Positions 29,104 through 44,557 of a stretch of DNA of 64,000 nucleotides are shown piece by piece (position 1 is the first letter of the stretch; every line of letters begins with the position of its first letter). Position numbers and translations under genes: made by a program. The notes under the pieces were generated by a model, which searched no databases, had not been told where the DNA came from, and saw only the letters and a program-made list of their open reading frames with translations. This DNA is from Streptomyces nymphaeiformis (GTDB taxonomy: Bacteria; Actinomycetota; Actinomycetes; Streptomycetales; Streptomycetaceae), in the NCBI RefSeq assembly GCF_014203895.1, contig NZ_JACHJY010000002.1, forward strand, positions 620,001 to 684,000, in the 5' to 3' direction.

Positions 29104-30388
29104 ATGGCCAGCACTCTCCCGAGCCGACGAAGCTTCCTGGCCCTCTCGGCCCTGACCGCGCTGTCCGTCCCGCTGGTCGCGGCCTGCGGCGGTGGCGGCT
29201 CCGGCGGCAAGCCGGCGGCCGACGGCAAGGTGACCTTCGAGTGGTGGAACATCGCCACGACGGAACCGGGCAAGTCCCTCTTCCCGCAGATAGCCTCGGC
29301 GTTCACGGCCGCTCACCCGAACATCGGGATCGAGACGACCTCGTTGGAGAACGAGGCGTTCAAGTCCAAGCTGACCGCCACCATCTCGTCCGGAAAGCTC
29401 CCCGACGTCTTCCAGACCTGGGGCGGGGGCGTGCTGCAGCAGCAGGTCGACGCGGGTCTCGTCGAGGACCTCACCGACGCGCTCGGCTGGGCGTCCGACC
29501 TCACTCCGGTGTCGCTGCAGGCCTATCAGATCGGAGGTCGGACCTACGGGGTCCCCTACGACATCGGCATGGTCGGCTTCTGGTACAACAAGAAGCTCTT
29601 CGCCAAGGCCGGGGTCACCGAGCCGCCGGCCACCTGGGCCGAGTTCCTCGACGTGGTCAGGAAGCTCAAGGCGGCGGGCGTCACTCCGATCGCCCTCGCG
29701 GGCAAGGAGAAATGGCCGGGCCACTACTACTGGGCCTACCTCGCGATGCGCGTCGCGGGCCTCCCCGCGCTGCAACAGGCCGCGACCGGCAAGGACTTCA
29801 CCGGCGCCGGTTTCGTCCAGGCCGGTGCCCACCTCAAGGAGCTGGTCGACCTCCAGCCGTTCCAGGCCGGCTTCCTCGGCGCCGGCTACGCCACCCCCGG
29901 CGGCCAGGCCGCGACCATGGGCAACGGCAAGGCCGCCATGGAGCTGATGGGGCAGTGGGGACCGTCGGTGCAGAAGGACGCGGGCGCCGACCTCGGAGCG
30001 GACCTGGGCTTCTTCCCCTTCCCGACGGTCGACGGCGGCGTCGGCCGGGCCACCGAGGTGTTCGGCGGCGGCGGTGGCTTCGCGCTGCGCAAGGGCGCCC
30101 CGAAGGAGGCGCTGGACTTCCTGAAGTTCTTCGTTCTGGAGAACGAGTCCAAGCTGCTGGCCTCCAACGGTTACCTGCCGGTGGTCAAGGGTGCGGAGCG
30201 ACAGCTCACCGACGCCAACAAGAAGGTGGTGGCCGACAGCCTGGTCAAGGCGACGGGTTTCCAGCTCTTCCTCGACCAGGCCTATCCGCCGGCGGTCGGC
30301 CAGGAGGTCAACGACAGCGTCGCCGACCTCATCGCGGGCAAGAAGACGCCCGAGCAGGTCACCCGGTCGATCACCGAGGCTGCGAAGG

Positions 30389-30396
<8 letters not shown>
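29104..30396 (+). CDS. bxlE: Xylo-oligosaccharide ABC transporter substrate-binding lipoprotein (BxlE-like)
   Basis: 430 residues of the family-1 extracellular sugar-binding proteins. The N-terminus SRRSFLALSAL is a twin-arginine motif and LVAACGG a lipobox, so it is a Tat-exported lipoprotein. Typical binding-fold segments are FEWWNIATTEPGKS, PYDIGMVGFWYNKKLFAKAG and WPGHYYWAYL. It is the first gene of the importer operon downstream of a strong promoter and a TTTCGAAA-type operator. The cognate ATPase is not encoded here; Streptomyces importers of this class share a common ATPase (MsiK). The substrate (xylobiose or other xylan oligomers) is inferred from context. Confidence 0.9.
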
Positions 30397-35853
<5,457 letters not shown>

Positions 35854-35857
<4 letters not shown>

Positions 35858-36714
35858 CGTTCGAACTCCTCGAGAACGAGGACTCGCTGATCGTCCGGAC
35901 CCGCGGCATCGACCTCTTCCGGTATGTGCACCGGCCGGTCATGGACCCCTTCGAGGCGCCGAAGCCCTACCTGCATCCCGTACGCACGCTCGCCGGCGAC
36001 GTGGTCACGGGATACCGGCCGCACGACCACCGCTGGCACAAGGGGATCCAGATGACGGCGTCGTGGGTGTCGGGCCAGAACTTCTGGGGCGGCGGCACCT
36101 ACCTGCGGGGCCAGGGTTACGTGGACCTGCCGAACCTCGGCACGATGCGCAGCCTCACCGTGTCCGCCGAAACGGGCCACGGTCGCGCCGTCATCACCGA
36201 GGACCTGGCCTGGCACACGATGGCGGGGGAGCACTGGATCGACGAGCGCCGCACGCTGACCGCACGCGACGTCGAGGCAGACTCCTGGACCCTGGAGCTC
36301 ACCACCGCGCTGACCAACGTCCACGACACCACCCTGTCGTTCGGCAGCCCGGGCACACAGGGCAGAGAGCTGGCCGGCTACTCCGGCCTCTTCTGGCGCG
36401 GCCCGCGCGACTTCGCAGGCGGCGACGTGATCGGTCCCGCGATGGGGGAGAAGGGCGACTGGCTGGCCTTCGTGGGCACGCACGACGAGGTCGACCGTTC
36501 CTCCACGCTCCTGTTCCTGGACGATCCGGAAGCCCCCTGCCAGTGGTTCGTCCGCAGTGAGCCCATCCCCGCCGTCAACCCCTCCCTGGCCTTCGACAAG
36601 GAACTGCCGCTGCCCCCGGGCGACACCCTGTCGCGCCGCTACCGCATCGTCGTGGCCGACGGTGCATGGACCTTCGGGCGCCTGACCCGCCATATCGCGG
36701 AACACCCGTGGTGA
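35854..36714 (+). CDS. PmoA-like family protein (DUF6807)
   Basis: 286 residues, cytoplasmic, beta-rich. It shows the features of the PmoA-like family: [40 protein letters not shown] with the conserved DHxWHKG, and [16 protein letters not shown]. The name derives from a methane oxygenase label but the family is unrelated to methane oxidation by sequence and commonly travels with Gfo/Idh oxidoreductases and sugar operons. Its role is not established. Coupled to the gene before (ATGA) and after (GTGA). The histidine cluster suggests a metal site or a sugar-epimerase-like active site. Confidence 0.85.
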
Positions 36715-37454
36715 CCCCGTTCCCCGGTGGCGTGGGGATCTCCGGGTTGACCGTGTACGACTGGGAGGCCGCCGACGGGCTGTGCGGCGGCACACCCCAC
36801 ATGCACCTCGTCTGCTCCGAAGCCTACGTCGTCGTCGACGGCGCGGGCAGCGTCCAGACGCTCGCCACCTCCGGCTTCGCAGACACCCCGCTGCACCCCG
36901 GCGACGTCGTCTGGTTCACCCCCGGCACGATCCACCGCCTCGTCAACGACGGCGGCCTGCGCCTCGTGGTGCTCATGCAGAACAGCGGACTCCCCGAGGC
37001 CGGCGACGCCGTCTTCACCTTCCCCGCTCCCGTACTGGCCGATCCCCACGCCTACCAGGCGGCGGCCGCCCTGACCGGCGACCGGGCCGCGGCAGCGCGC
37101 CGCCGCCGCGACCTGGCACTGGAAGGTTTCCTGGACTTGCGCGAAGGCGGGTTGCGGGAGTTCCACATCGCGGCCCACCGTCTGAAGGGCGAGCTCCTGG
37201 GCGACTGGCAGATCCGCTGGCGCGACGGCCCCCTGGCCGCAGCCGAAGAGACCGGACGCCAGCTGGAGCGGCTGAAGGCCGGAGACCTCTCCCACCTCGA
37301 CCACGGCGCAGTGTCACGACTGGAGCGCCCGGAGCGCCGGCTCTTCGGCATGTGCGGCCTCCTTCACCCCTATGCCGTCCCCGACTCCCCGACGCGGCCG
37401 ATCCGCGGTGCGTCGGGGTCACCTCACCCCCGTCCCCCAAAGGAGCTGTTCTGA
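36711..37454 (+). CDS. Cupin-domain protein of the xylan operon
   Basis: 247 residues. A cupin core covers about residues 25-100: [16 protein letters not shown] (His/His/Glu metal ligands) then [20 protein letters not shown] (second His). A helical C-terminal half of about 120 residues is Arg/Leu-rich. GTG 36711 overlaps the preceding stop (GTGA); GTG 36708 is an equally framed alternative. It could be a sugar isomerase, a mutarotase-like protein or a sensor of the imported sugar. With the preceding two genes it forms a three-gene cytoplasmic cassette between secreted xylanases. Confidence 0.8.
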   Translation: MTPFPGGVGISGLTVYDWEAADGLCGGTPHMHLVCSEAYVVVDGAGSVQTLATSGFADTPLHPGDVVWFTPGTIHRLVNDGGLRLVVLMQNSGLPEAGDAVFTFPAPVLADPHAYQAAAALTGDRAAAARRRRDLALEGFLDLREGGLREFHIAAHRLKGELLGDWQIRWRDGPLAAAEETGRQLERLKAGDLSHLDHGAVSRLERPERRLFGMCGLLHPYAVPDSPTRPIRGASGSPHPRPPKELF

Positions 37455-38920
37455 TGAGGTTTCACCGACCACCCCTGGTCCTGAGTCTCGTACTCGCGGT
37501 CCTGTCGTCCTTGTTGCTCGGGACCGCTCTCCTCAGTGCCCCGCCCGCCGCCGCGGCGAGCGTCGACCCCAACGCCTGGTACGTACTGGTCAACCGCACC
37601 AGCGGCAAGGCCCTGGACGTCTACAACCTGGCGACCGACGACGGCGCGCGCATCACCCAGTGGACCAGGAACGACCAGAACCAGCAGCAGTGGCAGTTCG
37701 TCGACGCCGGCGGCGGTTACTACCGCGTCAAGTCCCGCCACTCCGGCAAGGTGCTGGACGTCCAGGGCGGATCCACCGCCAACGGCGCCCCGATCGTCCA
37801 GTGGACCGACCTGAACGCCACCAACCAGCAGTGGCGGCTCGCCGACAGCGCGGGTGGCTACGTGAGGCTGATCGCGCGCCACAGCAACAAGGCCCTCGAA
37901 GTGCAGGGCGGCTCCACCGCCGACGGCGCGAACATCGTCCAGTACGACGACTGGGGCGGCAGCAACCAGCAGTGGCAGCTCGTCCAGGTCGGCGCCGGCA
38001 ACCCCGGCACGTGCGATCTTCCGTCGACCTACCGCTGGACCTCGACGGGCGCGCTGGCGCAGCCCAGGTCGGGGTGGGTCTCGCTCAAGGACTTCACCGT
38101 CGTCCCCTACAACGGCAAGCAGCTCGTCTACGCGACGACGCACGACACCGGGACGAATTGGGGCTCGATGGGCTTCAGCCCGTTCACCAACTGGTCGGAG
38201 ATGGCCTCGGCGGGTCAGAACGCGATGTCGAGTTCCGCCGTCGCGCCCACGCTCTTCTACTTCGCGCCGAAGAACATCTGGGTGCTCGCCTACCAGTGGG
38301 GTGGGACCTCCTTCTCCTACCGGACGTCGAACGATCCCACCGACCCGAACGGCTGGTCGTCGCCGAAGGAGCTCTTCTCCGGAACCATCGCCAACTCCGG
38401 AACAGGCCCCATCGACCAGACGCTCATCGCTGACGGGACGAACATGTACCTGTTCTTCGCCGGTGACAACGGAAAGATCTACCGGGCCGGCATGCCGATC
38501 GGGAACTTCCCGGGCAGCTTCGGCACGACCTCGACAGTGATCATGAGTGACACGACGAACAACCTGTTCGAAGCCCCGCAGGTCTACAAGCTCAAGGGCC
38601 AGGACCGCTACCTCATGATCGTCGAGGCGATCGGCTCGCAGGGCCGGTACTTCCGCTCGTTCACGGCCACCAGCCTGAACGGCTCGTGGACACCCCAGGC
38701 CGCGACGGAGAGCACCCCCTTCGCCGGCAAGGCCAACAGCGGCGCCACCTGGACCAACGACATCAGCCACGGCGAACTGATCCGCGCCGGCGCCGACCAG
38801 ACCATGACCGTCGATCCCTGCCATCTGCAATTCCTCTACCAGGGGCGCAGCCCCAGCTCCGACGGCGTCGACTACGGCCTCCTGCCCTACCGGCCGGGCC
38901 TGCTGACACTGCAGCGCTGA
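37454..38920 (+). CDS. Secreted CBM13-GH62 alpha-L-arabinofuranosidase
   Basis: 488 residues. A signal peptide (about 1-36, ending PAAAA) is followed by an N-terminal ricin-type CBM13 with three QxW repeats (QQQWQFV, NQQWRLA, NQQWQLV) and then a GH62 five-bladed propeller from about 190 ([47 protein letters not shown]). GH62 releases arabinose from arabinoxylan side chains. The ATG shares one base with the cupin stop (TGATG). A strong hairpin 15 bases after the stop closes the operon that begins at 29104. The arabinose released would feed the araBDA genes further on. Confidence 0.93.
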   Translation: MRFHRPPLVLSLVLAVLSSLLLGTALLSAPPAAAASVDPNAWYVLVNRTSGKALDVYNLATDDGARITQWTRNDQNQQQWQFVDAGGGYYRVKSRHSGKVLDVQGGSTANGAPIVQWTDLNATNQQWRLADSAGGYVRLIARHSNKALEVQGGSTADGANIVQYDDWGGSNQQWQLVQVGAGNPGTCDLPSTYRWTSTGALAQPRSGWVSLKDFTVVPYNGKQLVYATTHDTGTNWGSMGFSPFTNWSEMASAGQNAMSSSAVAPTLFYFAPKNIWVLAYQWGGTSFSYRTSNDPTDPNGWSSPKELFSGTIANSGTGPIDQTLIADGTNMYLFFAGDNGKIYRAGMPIGNFPGSFGTTSTVIMSDTTNNLFEAPQVYKLKGQDRYLMIVEAIGSQGRYFRSFTATSLNGSWTPQAATESTPFAGKANSGATWTNDISHGELIRAGADQTMTVDPCHLQFLYQGRSPSSDGVDYGLLPYRPGLLTLQR

Positions 38921-38934
38921 CGACCTGACACCGG

Positions 38935-38974
38935 CGTGGCGGCTCGCTCGCCAACGGCCGAGCGAGCCGCCACG
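38935..38974 (+). terminator. 16-bp perfect hairpin ending the xylan operon
   Basis: Stem 38935-38950 pairs perfectly with 38959-38974 (arms CGTGGCGGCTCGCTCG and its complement) around an 8-base loop, just after the GH62 stop. Confidence 0.85.
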
Positions 38975-39034
38975 GCCGCGATCTCACATGTGTGACGAAA
39001 CATCGGATTCTCTCTGTCAAGGAGCCACGACGAC

Positions 39035-40201
39035 ATGACCATCAACAGGCGTACGGTGATGGCGGCGGGCGCCGCCGGAGTGGCGGCAGCGGCCGTGGGG
39101 ACGGCCCCGGCGTTCGCCTCGGGAGGCGCGGAGCCGCGGGGTGGAGGGCCGGCGAAGGAGCTGTTCGGGACCCTGCCCGACGGCACACGGGTTTACCGTT
39201 GGACCGTGGCCGCGGGAGGCACCCGGCTGCGCGTGCTGTCGTACGGCGGCATCGTCCAGGCCCTCGACATACCCGACCGGCGCGGGCGGTACGCGAACGT
39301 GTCGCTGGGCTTCGACAACCTCGAGGACTACGTGGCGAGCAGCCCGTACTTCGGCGCGATCATCGGCCGCTACGGCAACCGCATCGCGGGCGGCGCCTTC
39401 ACGCTCGACGGCACGACGCACCGCCTCCCCCTCAACGACGACCCGAACAGCCTGCACGGCGGGGACAAGGGCTTCGACAAGCGGGTGTGGGACGTCGAGC
39501 CGTACGCGCGAGGGCGGGACACCGGCCTCACCCTGCGCTACGTCAGCGCCGACGGCGAGATGGGGTACCCGGGGACCCTGCGCGTCCGGGTCGACTACGT
39601 CCTCACGCCCCGCGGCGACTTCCGCATCGACTACGAGGCCGTCACGGACCGGGCCACCGTCGTGAACCTCACCAACCACACGTACTTCAACCTCGCGGGC
39701 GAAGGCAGTGGCAGCGTCCTCGACCACACCCTGAGGATCGCCGCGTCCCGCTACACCCCCGTGGGCTCCACCCTCATCCCGACCGGCGAACTCGCCGCGG
39801 TCGCGCACACCCCCTTCGACTTCCGCCACGGCAAGCCCATCGGCCGGGACATCCGCGACGCGCACCCGCAGCTCGTCTTCGGCCGCGGCTACGACCACAA
39901 CTTCGTGCTCGACAAGGGACTCACCGACACCCCGCAGCATGTCGTGACCGTCACCGAGCCCGTCCACGGCCGCGTGATGGAGATCGCGACCACCGAGCCG
40001 GGAGTGCAGTTGTACAGCGGGAACTTCCTCGACGCCACGCTCGCGGGTTCCTCCGGGAAGGTCTACCGCCAGGGCGACGGCTTCTGCCTGGAGACCCAGC
40101 ACTTCCCCGACTCGCCCAACCAGCCGTCCTTCCCGTCGACGGTGCTCCGCCCGGGCCAGACCTACCGCTCGACGACGGTCCACTCCTTCGCCACCCGTTG
40201 A
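39035..40201 (+). CDS. galM: Aldose 1-epimerase, Tat-exported
   Basis: 388 residues. The N-terminus MTINRRTVMAAGA is a twin-arginine signal, so the enzyme acts outside the cell. The galactose-mutarotase fold contains GNRIAGGAF, the catalytic His in VNLTNHTYFNLAG, and GYDHNFVLDKG, with the general base Glu in FCLETQHFPDSPNQ. It interconverts anomers of arabinose, xylose or galactose released by the secreted glycosidases, matching the preferred anomer of the importers. It lies between two strong terminators, so it is transcribed alone. Confidence 0.93.
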   Translation: MTINRRTVMAAGAAGVAAAAVGTAPAFASGGAEPRGGGPAKELFGTLPDGTRVYRWTVAAGGTRLRVLSYGGIVQALDIPDRRGRYANVSLGFDNLEDYVASSPYFGAIIGRYGNRIAGGAFTLDGTTHRLPLNDDPNSLHGGDKGFDKRVWDVEPYARGRDTGLTLRYVSADGEMGYPGTLRVRVDYVLTPRGDFRIDYEAVTDRATVVNLTNHTYFNLAGEGSGSVLDHTLRIAASRYTPVGSTLIPTGELAAVAHTPFDFRHGKPIGRDIRDAHPQLVFGRGYDHNFVLDKGLTDTPQHVVTVTEPVHGRVMEIATTEPGVQLYSGNFLDATLAGSSGKVYRQGDGFCLETQHFPDSPNQPSFPSTVLRPGQTYRSTTVHSFATR

Positions 40202-40203
40202 TA

Positions 40204-40249
40204 GACGCGGACGCCCCTCCACCCTGATGGGTGGAGGGGCGTCCGCGTC
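40204..40249. terminator. 21-bp perfect bidirectional terminator
   Basis: Arms 40204-40224 and 40229-40249 are perfect complements (GACGCGGACGCCCCTCCACC plus one base) with a TGAT tetraloop. It sits between the convergent epimerase gene (+) and the sugar importer operon (-). Confidence 0.92.
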
Positions 40250-40263
40250 GGTCCGGGGAGCGG

Positions 40264-41499
40264 TCAGGAACCGGCGCGTCGCTTGTTGTAGACGTCGAAG
40301 CCGACGGCCGCGAGCAGGACCAGGCCCTTGATCACCTGCTGGTAGTCGGTGCCGACGCCGACCAGGGACATGCCGTTGTTGAGCACGCCGAGCACCAGGC
40401 CGCCGATGATCGCGCCGAGGACGGTGCCCACGCCGCCGCTGGCGGAGGCGCCGCCGATGAACGCGGCGGCGATGGCCTCCAGTTCGAAGTTGATGCCGGC
40501 CTGCGGGGTGCCGGCGTTCAGGCGCGCGGCGAAGACCAGGCCGGCGAGGGCCGCGAGGACGCCCATGGTGGTGAAGGCGAGGAAGACGACCCGCTTGCTC
40601 TTCACCCCGGACAGCTTCGCCGCCGCCTCGTTGCCGCCGATGGCGTAGGTGTGCCGTCCGATGACGGAGTTGCGCATCAGGTAGCCGAAGCCGACAAGGA
40701 GCGCGCCCAGGATCAGCAGCACGATCGGCACGCCGTGGTAGCTGGCCAGCAGCAGGGTGAAGACGGCCACGGCCGCGGTGATCACGGCGAGCTTGACGAG
40801 GAACAGCCCGAGCGGGAGCACCTCAAGCCCGTACGAGGCGGTCTGGCGCCGTCCGCGCAGCTCCTGGAGGATCGCGACGGCCAGCACCGCGAGGCCGAGC
40901 AGCAGGGTGAGGTTGTGGTAGTTGGTGTGCGGGCCGACCTCGGGGAGGAACCCGCTGCTGATGTTCTGGAAGCCCTTGGGGAACGGCGCCACCGACTGGC
41001 CCTGGAGCAGGATCTGGGTGCCGCCGCGGAACAGCAGCATGCCCGCCAGGGTGACGATGAACGACGGGATCCCCAGGTAGGCGATCCAGAAGCCCTGCCA
41101 GGCCCCGGCCAGCGCGCCGATCACCAGCGCGGCCAGCATCGCCACGGGCCACGACACGTGGTGCTCGACCATCATCACCGCGGCGGCGGCTCCGACGAAG
41201 GCGGCCAGGGAGCCGACCGAGAGGTCGATGTGCCCGGCGATGATGACGATCATCATCCCGATCGCCAGGATGAGGATGTAGCCGTTCTGCTGGATCAGGT
41301 TGGTGATGTTCAGCGGCTGGAGCAGGATGCCGTCCGTCCAGATCTGGAACAGCAGCACGATCAGCGCGAGCGCGACCAGCATGCCGTACTGGCGCACGTT
41401 GCCGCGCAGCGCGCGGGCCAGGACGGAGCCGGCGGAGGCGCTCGGGCCGTCCTGCCGTGCCTTCGGGGACGAATCCTGGATGATCTCGGTCTGGGCCAT
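40264..41499 (-). CDS. mmsB: Pentose ABC transporter permease (MmsB/GguB-like)
   Basis: 411 residues with about 11-12 hydrophobic segments, RbsC/XylH class. Diagnostic segments are GMMIVIIAGHIDLSVGSLAAF, GIPSFIVTLAGMLLFRG and ALVNNG-type end VLGVLNNGMSLVGVGTDYQQVIKGLVLL. It forms the channel for the ChvE-type binding protein and tandem ATPase upstream in the transcript (4-base gap). Arabinose, xylose or galactose is the expected ligand, and arabinose fits the neighbouring araBDA. Confidence 0.93.
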   Translation of the reverse strand: MAQTEIIQDSSPKARQDGPSASAGSVLARALRGNVRQYGMLVALALIVLLFQIWTDGILLQPLNITNLIQQNGYILILAIGMMIVIIAGHIDLSVGSLAAFVGAAAAVMMVEHHVSWPVAMLAALVIGALAGAWQGFWIAYLGIPSFIVTLAGMLLFRGGTQILLQGQSVAPFPKGFQNISSGFLPEVGPHTNYHNLTLLLGLAVLAVAILQELRGRRQTASYGLEVLPLGLFLVKLAVITAAVAVFTLLLASYHGVPIVLLILGALLVGFGYLMRNSVIGRHTYAIGGNEAAAKLSGVKSKRVVFLAFTTMGVLAALAGLVFAARLNAGTPQAGINFELEAIAAAFIGGASASGGVGTVLGAIIGGLVLGVLNNGMSLVGVGTDYQQVIKGLVLLAAVGFDVYNKRRAGS

Positions 41500-41502
41500 G
41501 CC

Positions 41503-43050
41503 TCACACCTGCTCGTTGCTGGATGCGGCGCTCATGGTCATGAGCCGCATGAGGGATTCCTGGGTGGCGTCGGCACGGGCCACCTCGCCGGTGATCCGGC
41601 CTTCGGCCATGGTGTAGATCCGGTCGCACAGGCCCAGGAGTTCGGGGAGTTCGGACGAGATGACGAGCACCGCCTTGCCCTGGGCGGCGAGCTGGGCGAT
41701 GACGGTGTAGATCTCCGCCTTGGCGCCGATGTCGATCCCGCGGGTGGGCTCGTCGAGGATCAGCACCTCGGGCTCGGCGAAGATCCACTTGCTGAGGACG
41801 ACCTTCTGCTGATTGCCGCCGCTGAGCTTGCCGGTCTCCGCGAACACGGAGGGGGCCTTGATGTTCATGGTGCGCCGGAAGGACTCGGCGACCCGGGTCT
41901 CCTCGTGCCGGTCGACCCTGCCGTACCGGGCGACCTTGCCGAGCGCGCTCAGCGAGATGTTCCGGCTGATGTCGTCGATGAGGTTCAGGCCGAGCTGCTT
42001 GCGGTCCTCCGTGACGTACGCGATGCCGTGCCCGATCGCCTCGGGGACCGTCCGGGTACGGATCTCCCGGCCGTGCAGCCGCACCCGCCCGGCGGCCCAC
42101 CGCCCGTACGAGCGGCCGAAGACGCTCATGGCCAGCTCGGTGCGGCCGGCGCCCATCAGCCCGGCGATGCCGACGATCTCGCCGCGCCGCACGTTCAGCG
42201 AGGCGCCGTCCACCACCGTGCGCTGCTGGTCGATCGGATGCCGGACGCTCCAGTCCTCGACCTCGAAGGCGATCTCGCCGATGTCGGGGGCGCGTTCGGG
42301 GTAGCGGTGCTCCAGGTCGCGGCCGACCATGCCGCGGATGATCCGCTCCTCGGAGATGCCCCCGGGGCCGATCTCGATGGTCTCGATGGTCCGCCCGTCG
42401 CGCAGGATGGTCACGGCGTCGGCGACCCGGGCGATCTCGTTCAGCTTGTGCGAGATGATGATGCAGGAGATGCCCTGCGCCTTGAGTTCCAGGATGAGGT
42501 CGAGCAGCTTGCGACTGTCCTCGTCGTTCAGCGCGGCCGTCGGCTCGTCCAGGATGAGCAGCTTGACCTTCTTGGCGAGCGCCTTGGCGATCTCGACCAG
42601 CTGCTGCTTGCCCACGCCGAGGTCGGCGATCCTGGTGTGCGGGCTCTCGTCGAGGCCGACCTGGCGGAGCAGTTCGGCGGCGTGCGTGAGCGTCCGGTGC
42701 CAGCTGATGACGCCCCGGGAGGCGTGCTCGTTGCCGAGGAAGACGTTCTCGGCGATGGACAGATACGGCACCAGCGCCAGTTCCTGGTGGATGATGACGA
42801 TGCCGCGCTGCTCGCTGGCCCGGATGTCCTTGAACCGGCAGGGCTCGCCCTCGAAGAGGATCTCGCCCTCGTAGCCGCCGTGCGGGTACACGCCGCTGAG
42901 CACCTTCATCAGGGTGGACTTGCCGGCGCCGTTCTCGCCGCAGATGGCGTGCACCTCGCCGGCGGCGACGCTCAGGTTGACCTCGGAGAGCGCCTTGACG
43001 CCGGGGAACGATTTGCTGATCGACCGCATTTCGAGAACGGGTCCAGCCAT
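41503..43050 (-). CDS. mmsA: Pentose ABC transporter tandem ATPase (MmsA/GguA-like)
   Basis: 515 residues with two ATPase domains. Domain 1 has Walker [10 protein letters not shown], signature [15 protein letters not shown] and Walker [12 protein letters not shown]. Domain 2 has a degenerate P-loop ([10 protein letters not shown]) and signature [15 protein letters not shown] with [15 protein letters not shown]. This is the standard organisation of RbsA/XylG/MmsA proteins. It powers uptake by the neighbouring permease. It follows the binding-protein gene after a 115-bp spacer holding a hairpin, which may lower its expression relative to the binding protein. Confidence 0.94.
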   Translation of the reverse strand: MAGPVLEMRSISKSFPGVKALSEVNLSVAAGEVHAICGENGAGKSTLMKVLSGVYPHGGYEGEILFEGEPCRFKDIRASEQRGIVIIHQELALVPYLSIAENVFLGNEHASRGVISWHRTLTHAAELLRQVGLDESPHTRIADLGVGKQQLVEIAKALAKKVKLLILDEPTAALNDEDSRKLLDLILELKAQGISCIIISHKLNEIARVADAVTILRDGRTIETIEIGPGGISEERIIRGMVGRDLEHRYPERAPDIGEIAFEVEDWSVRHPIDQQRTVVDGASLNVRRGEIVGIAGLMGAGRTELAMSVFGRSYGRWAAGRVRLHGREIRTRTVPEAIGHGIAYVTEDRKQLGLNLIDDISRNISLSALGKVARYGRVDRHEETRVAESFRRTMNIKAPSVFAETGKLSGGNQQKVVLSKWIFAEPEVLILDEPTRGIDIGAKAEIYTVIAQLAAQGKAVLVISSELPELLGLCDRIYTMAEGRITGEVARADATQESLMRLMTMSAASSNEQV

Positions 43051-43126
43051 GGTTGTGCGTCCGTATCGTTCGGGGCGGTGCGGTGGGGGAGCCCTCGGGG
43101 GCCGAGGTCTCCCGGATTCCGCACCG

Positions 43127-43155
43127 CCGGTTCGGCATGGAGCCCGGCGAACCGG
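43127..43155 (-). terminator. Intercistronic hairpin between binding protein and ATPase genes
   Basis: CCGGTTCG (43127-43134) pairs with CGAACCGG (43148-43155) around 13 bases, within the 115-bp gap. It is likely an attenuator or mRNA-stabilising stem that raises the binding protein over the membrane components. Confidence 0.45.
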
Positions 43156-43165
43156 GCCCCGCGGG

Positions 43166-44260
43166 CTACTTGAGCTGGTCCGCGGTGTACTGGCCGCTGT
43201 CGACCAGGACCTTCCGGTAGTTGTCCTTGTCGACGCTGACCGGCTGCAGCAGCTGCGCCGGGACGGTCTTGACGCCGTTGGCGTACTGGCTGGTGTCGTT
43301 GACCTCGGGCTTGCCGCCGGTCAGCACCGCGTCGCCCATCTGGACGGCGACCTTGGCCAGTTGGCGGGTGTCCTTGTAGACGGTCTGGGTCTGCTCGCCC
43401 GCGATGATCGACTTCACCGAGGCCAGCTCGGCGTCCTGGCCGGTGACGATCGGCAGCGACTTGGCGGTGCCGTAGCCGACGCCCTTCAGGGAGGAGAGGA
43501 TGCCGATCGAGATGCCGTCGTAGGGCGAGAGCACGGCGTCGACGTGGGCGTTGGTGTACGACTTGCTCAGCAGGTTGTCCATCCGGGACTGGGCGAGCCC
43601 GCCGTCCCAGCGCAGCGTGGCGACCTGGTTGAAGTCGGTCTGGCCGCTCCGCACGACCAGCTTCTTCTTGTCGATGTACGGCTTGAGGACGCTCATCGCG
43701 CCCTTGAAGAAGAACCCGGCGTTGTTGTCGTCCGGCGAGCCGGCGAACAGCTCGATGTTGAACGGGCCCTTGCCGTCCTTGAGGCCGAGCTTGTCGGCGA
43801 TGTAACCGCCCTGGAGGACACCGACCTTGTAGTTGTCGAAGGTCGCGTAGTAGTCGACGTTCGCCGTGCCGCGGATCAGCCGGTCGTAGGAGATCACCGG
43901 GATGTGGGCGTCGGCGGCCTTCTGCAGCACGTTGGTCAGGGAGGAGCCGTCGATGGCGGCGATCACCAGCAGCTTGGCGCCCTTGGTGATCATGTTCTCC
44001 ACCTGGGAGACCTGGTTCTCGACCACGTTGTCGCCGTACTGCAGGTCGGTCGTGTAGCCCTTGGCCTGGAACTCCTTGACCATGTTGGTGCCGTCGTTGA
44101 TCCAGCGTTCCGAGGACTTGGTCGGCATCGCGATGCCGACCAGGCCGCCCTTGGCGTCCGCCTTGGCCGCGCCGTCGCCGACGCCGTTGGCGCTCTGGCC
44201 GCAGGCCGCCAACGAGAGCACCAGGCCCGCGGCGACGAGGCCCGCCGAAATCTTTCGCAC
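43166..44260 (-). CDS. chvE: Pentose-binding lipoprotein (ChvE-like)
   Basis: 364 residues. Lipoprotein signal [20 protein letters not shown], lipobox LAAC. It is a periplasmic-binding-fold protein of the ChvE/XylF group ([61 protein letters not shown]). It captures monosaccharide (arabinose, xylose or galactose) outside the membrane. It is the first gene of the importer operon. A LacI-type operator (TGTTAACGCTCACA) overlaps its promoter about 145 bp upstream, shared with the divergent regulator gene. Confidence 0.94.
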   Translation of the reverse strand: MRKISAGLVAAGLVLSLAACGQSANGVGDGAAKADAKGGLVGIAMPTKSSERWINDGTNMVKEFQAKGYTTDLQYGDNVVENQVSQVENMITKGAKLLVIAAIDGSSLTNVLQKAADAHIPVISYDRLIRGTANVDYYATFDNYKVGVLQGGYIADKLGLKDGKGPFNIELFAGSPDDNNAGFFFKGAMSVLKPYIDKKKLVVRSGQTDFNQVATLRWDGGLAQSRMDNLLSKSYTNAHVDAVLSPYDGISIGILSSLKGVGYGTAKSLPIVTGQDAELASVKSIIAGEQTQTVYKDTRQLAKVAVQMGDAVLTGGKPEVNDTSQYANGVKTVPAQLLQPVSVDKDNYRKVLVDSGQYTADQLK

Positions 44261-44402
44261 AGTTCCTCCAGTGGTGTTCCGCGACCGGCGCAGAGCGACC
44301 CTGACTGGGCGACTGGGAGCGGTCGGGCGGGGCCGGCCGGGAGCGTTCCCTCGGGCTGCAGGGCACCGGGGGCTGTGGTGGCTCTGGCCTGGCGTGGAGA
44401 AG

Positions 44403-44429
44403 TGTTAACGCTCACAAGAGCTCCGTCAA
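44403..44429 (-). promoter_or_regulatory. chvE promoter with arabinose-type operator
   Basis: TTGACG (minus, 44429-44424), 17 bp, then AACACT. The operator TGTTAACGCTCACA (44403-44416; TGTGAGCGTTAACA on the minus strand) overlaps spacer and -10. Its minus-strand sequence is identical to the second araB operator. Confidence 0.75.
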
Positions 44430-44557
44430 GGGTCTGGGGACCACTGACGACGGCCCCTCGGCGGCTGGTAAGAAGAGGGGGCACCGTCGAGCCGAGGGTG
44501 ACGGATTGGCCTGGACCTGGTCGCGTACTGTGGTCCACGGCCGAGGAGGGATCACGC

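Noticed and set aside
40204..40249. Long inverted repeat as a possible insertion-sequence end
   Set aside because: The 21-bp arms are separated by a tetraloop exactly between two convergent stop codons, so a bidirectional terminator explains it.
40231..43173. A 980-codon + strand frame opposite the pentose importer
   Set aside because: It is the antisense of two clear ABC genes, Gln/Asp/Gly/Val-rich without motifs, a common high-G+C artefact.
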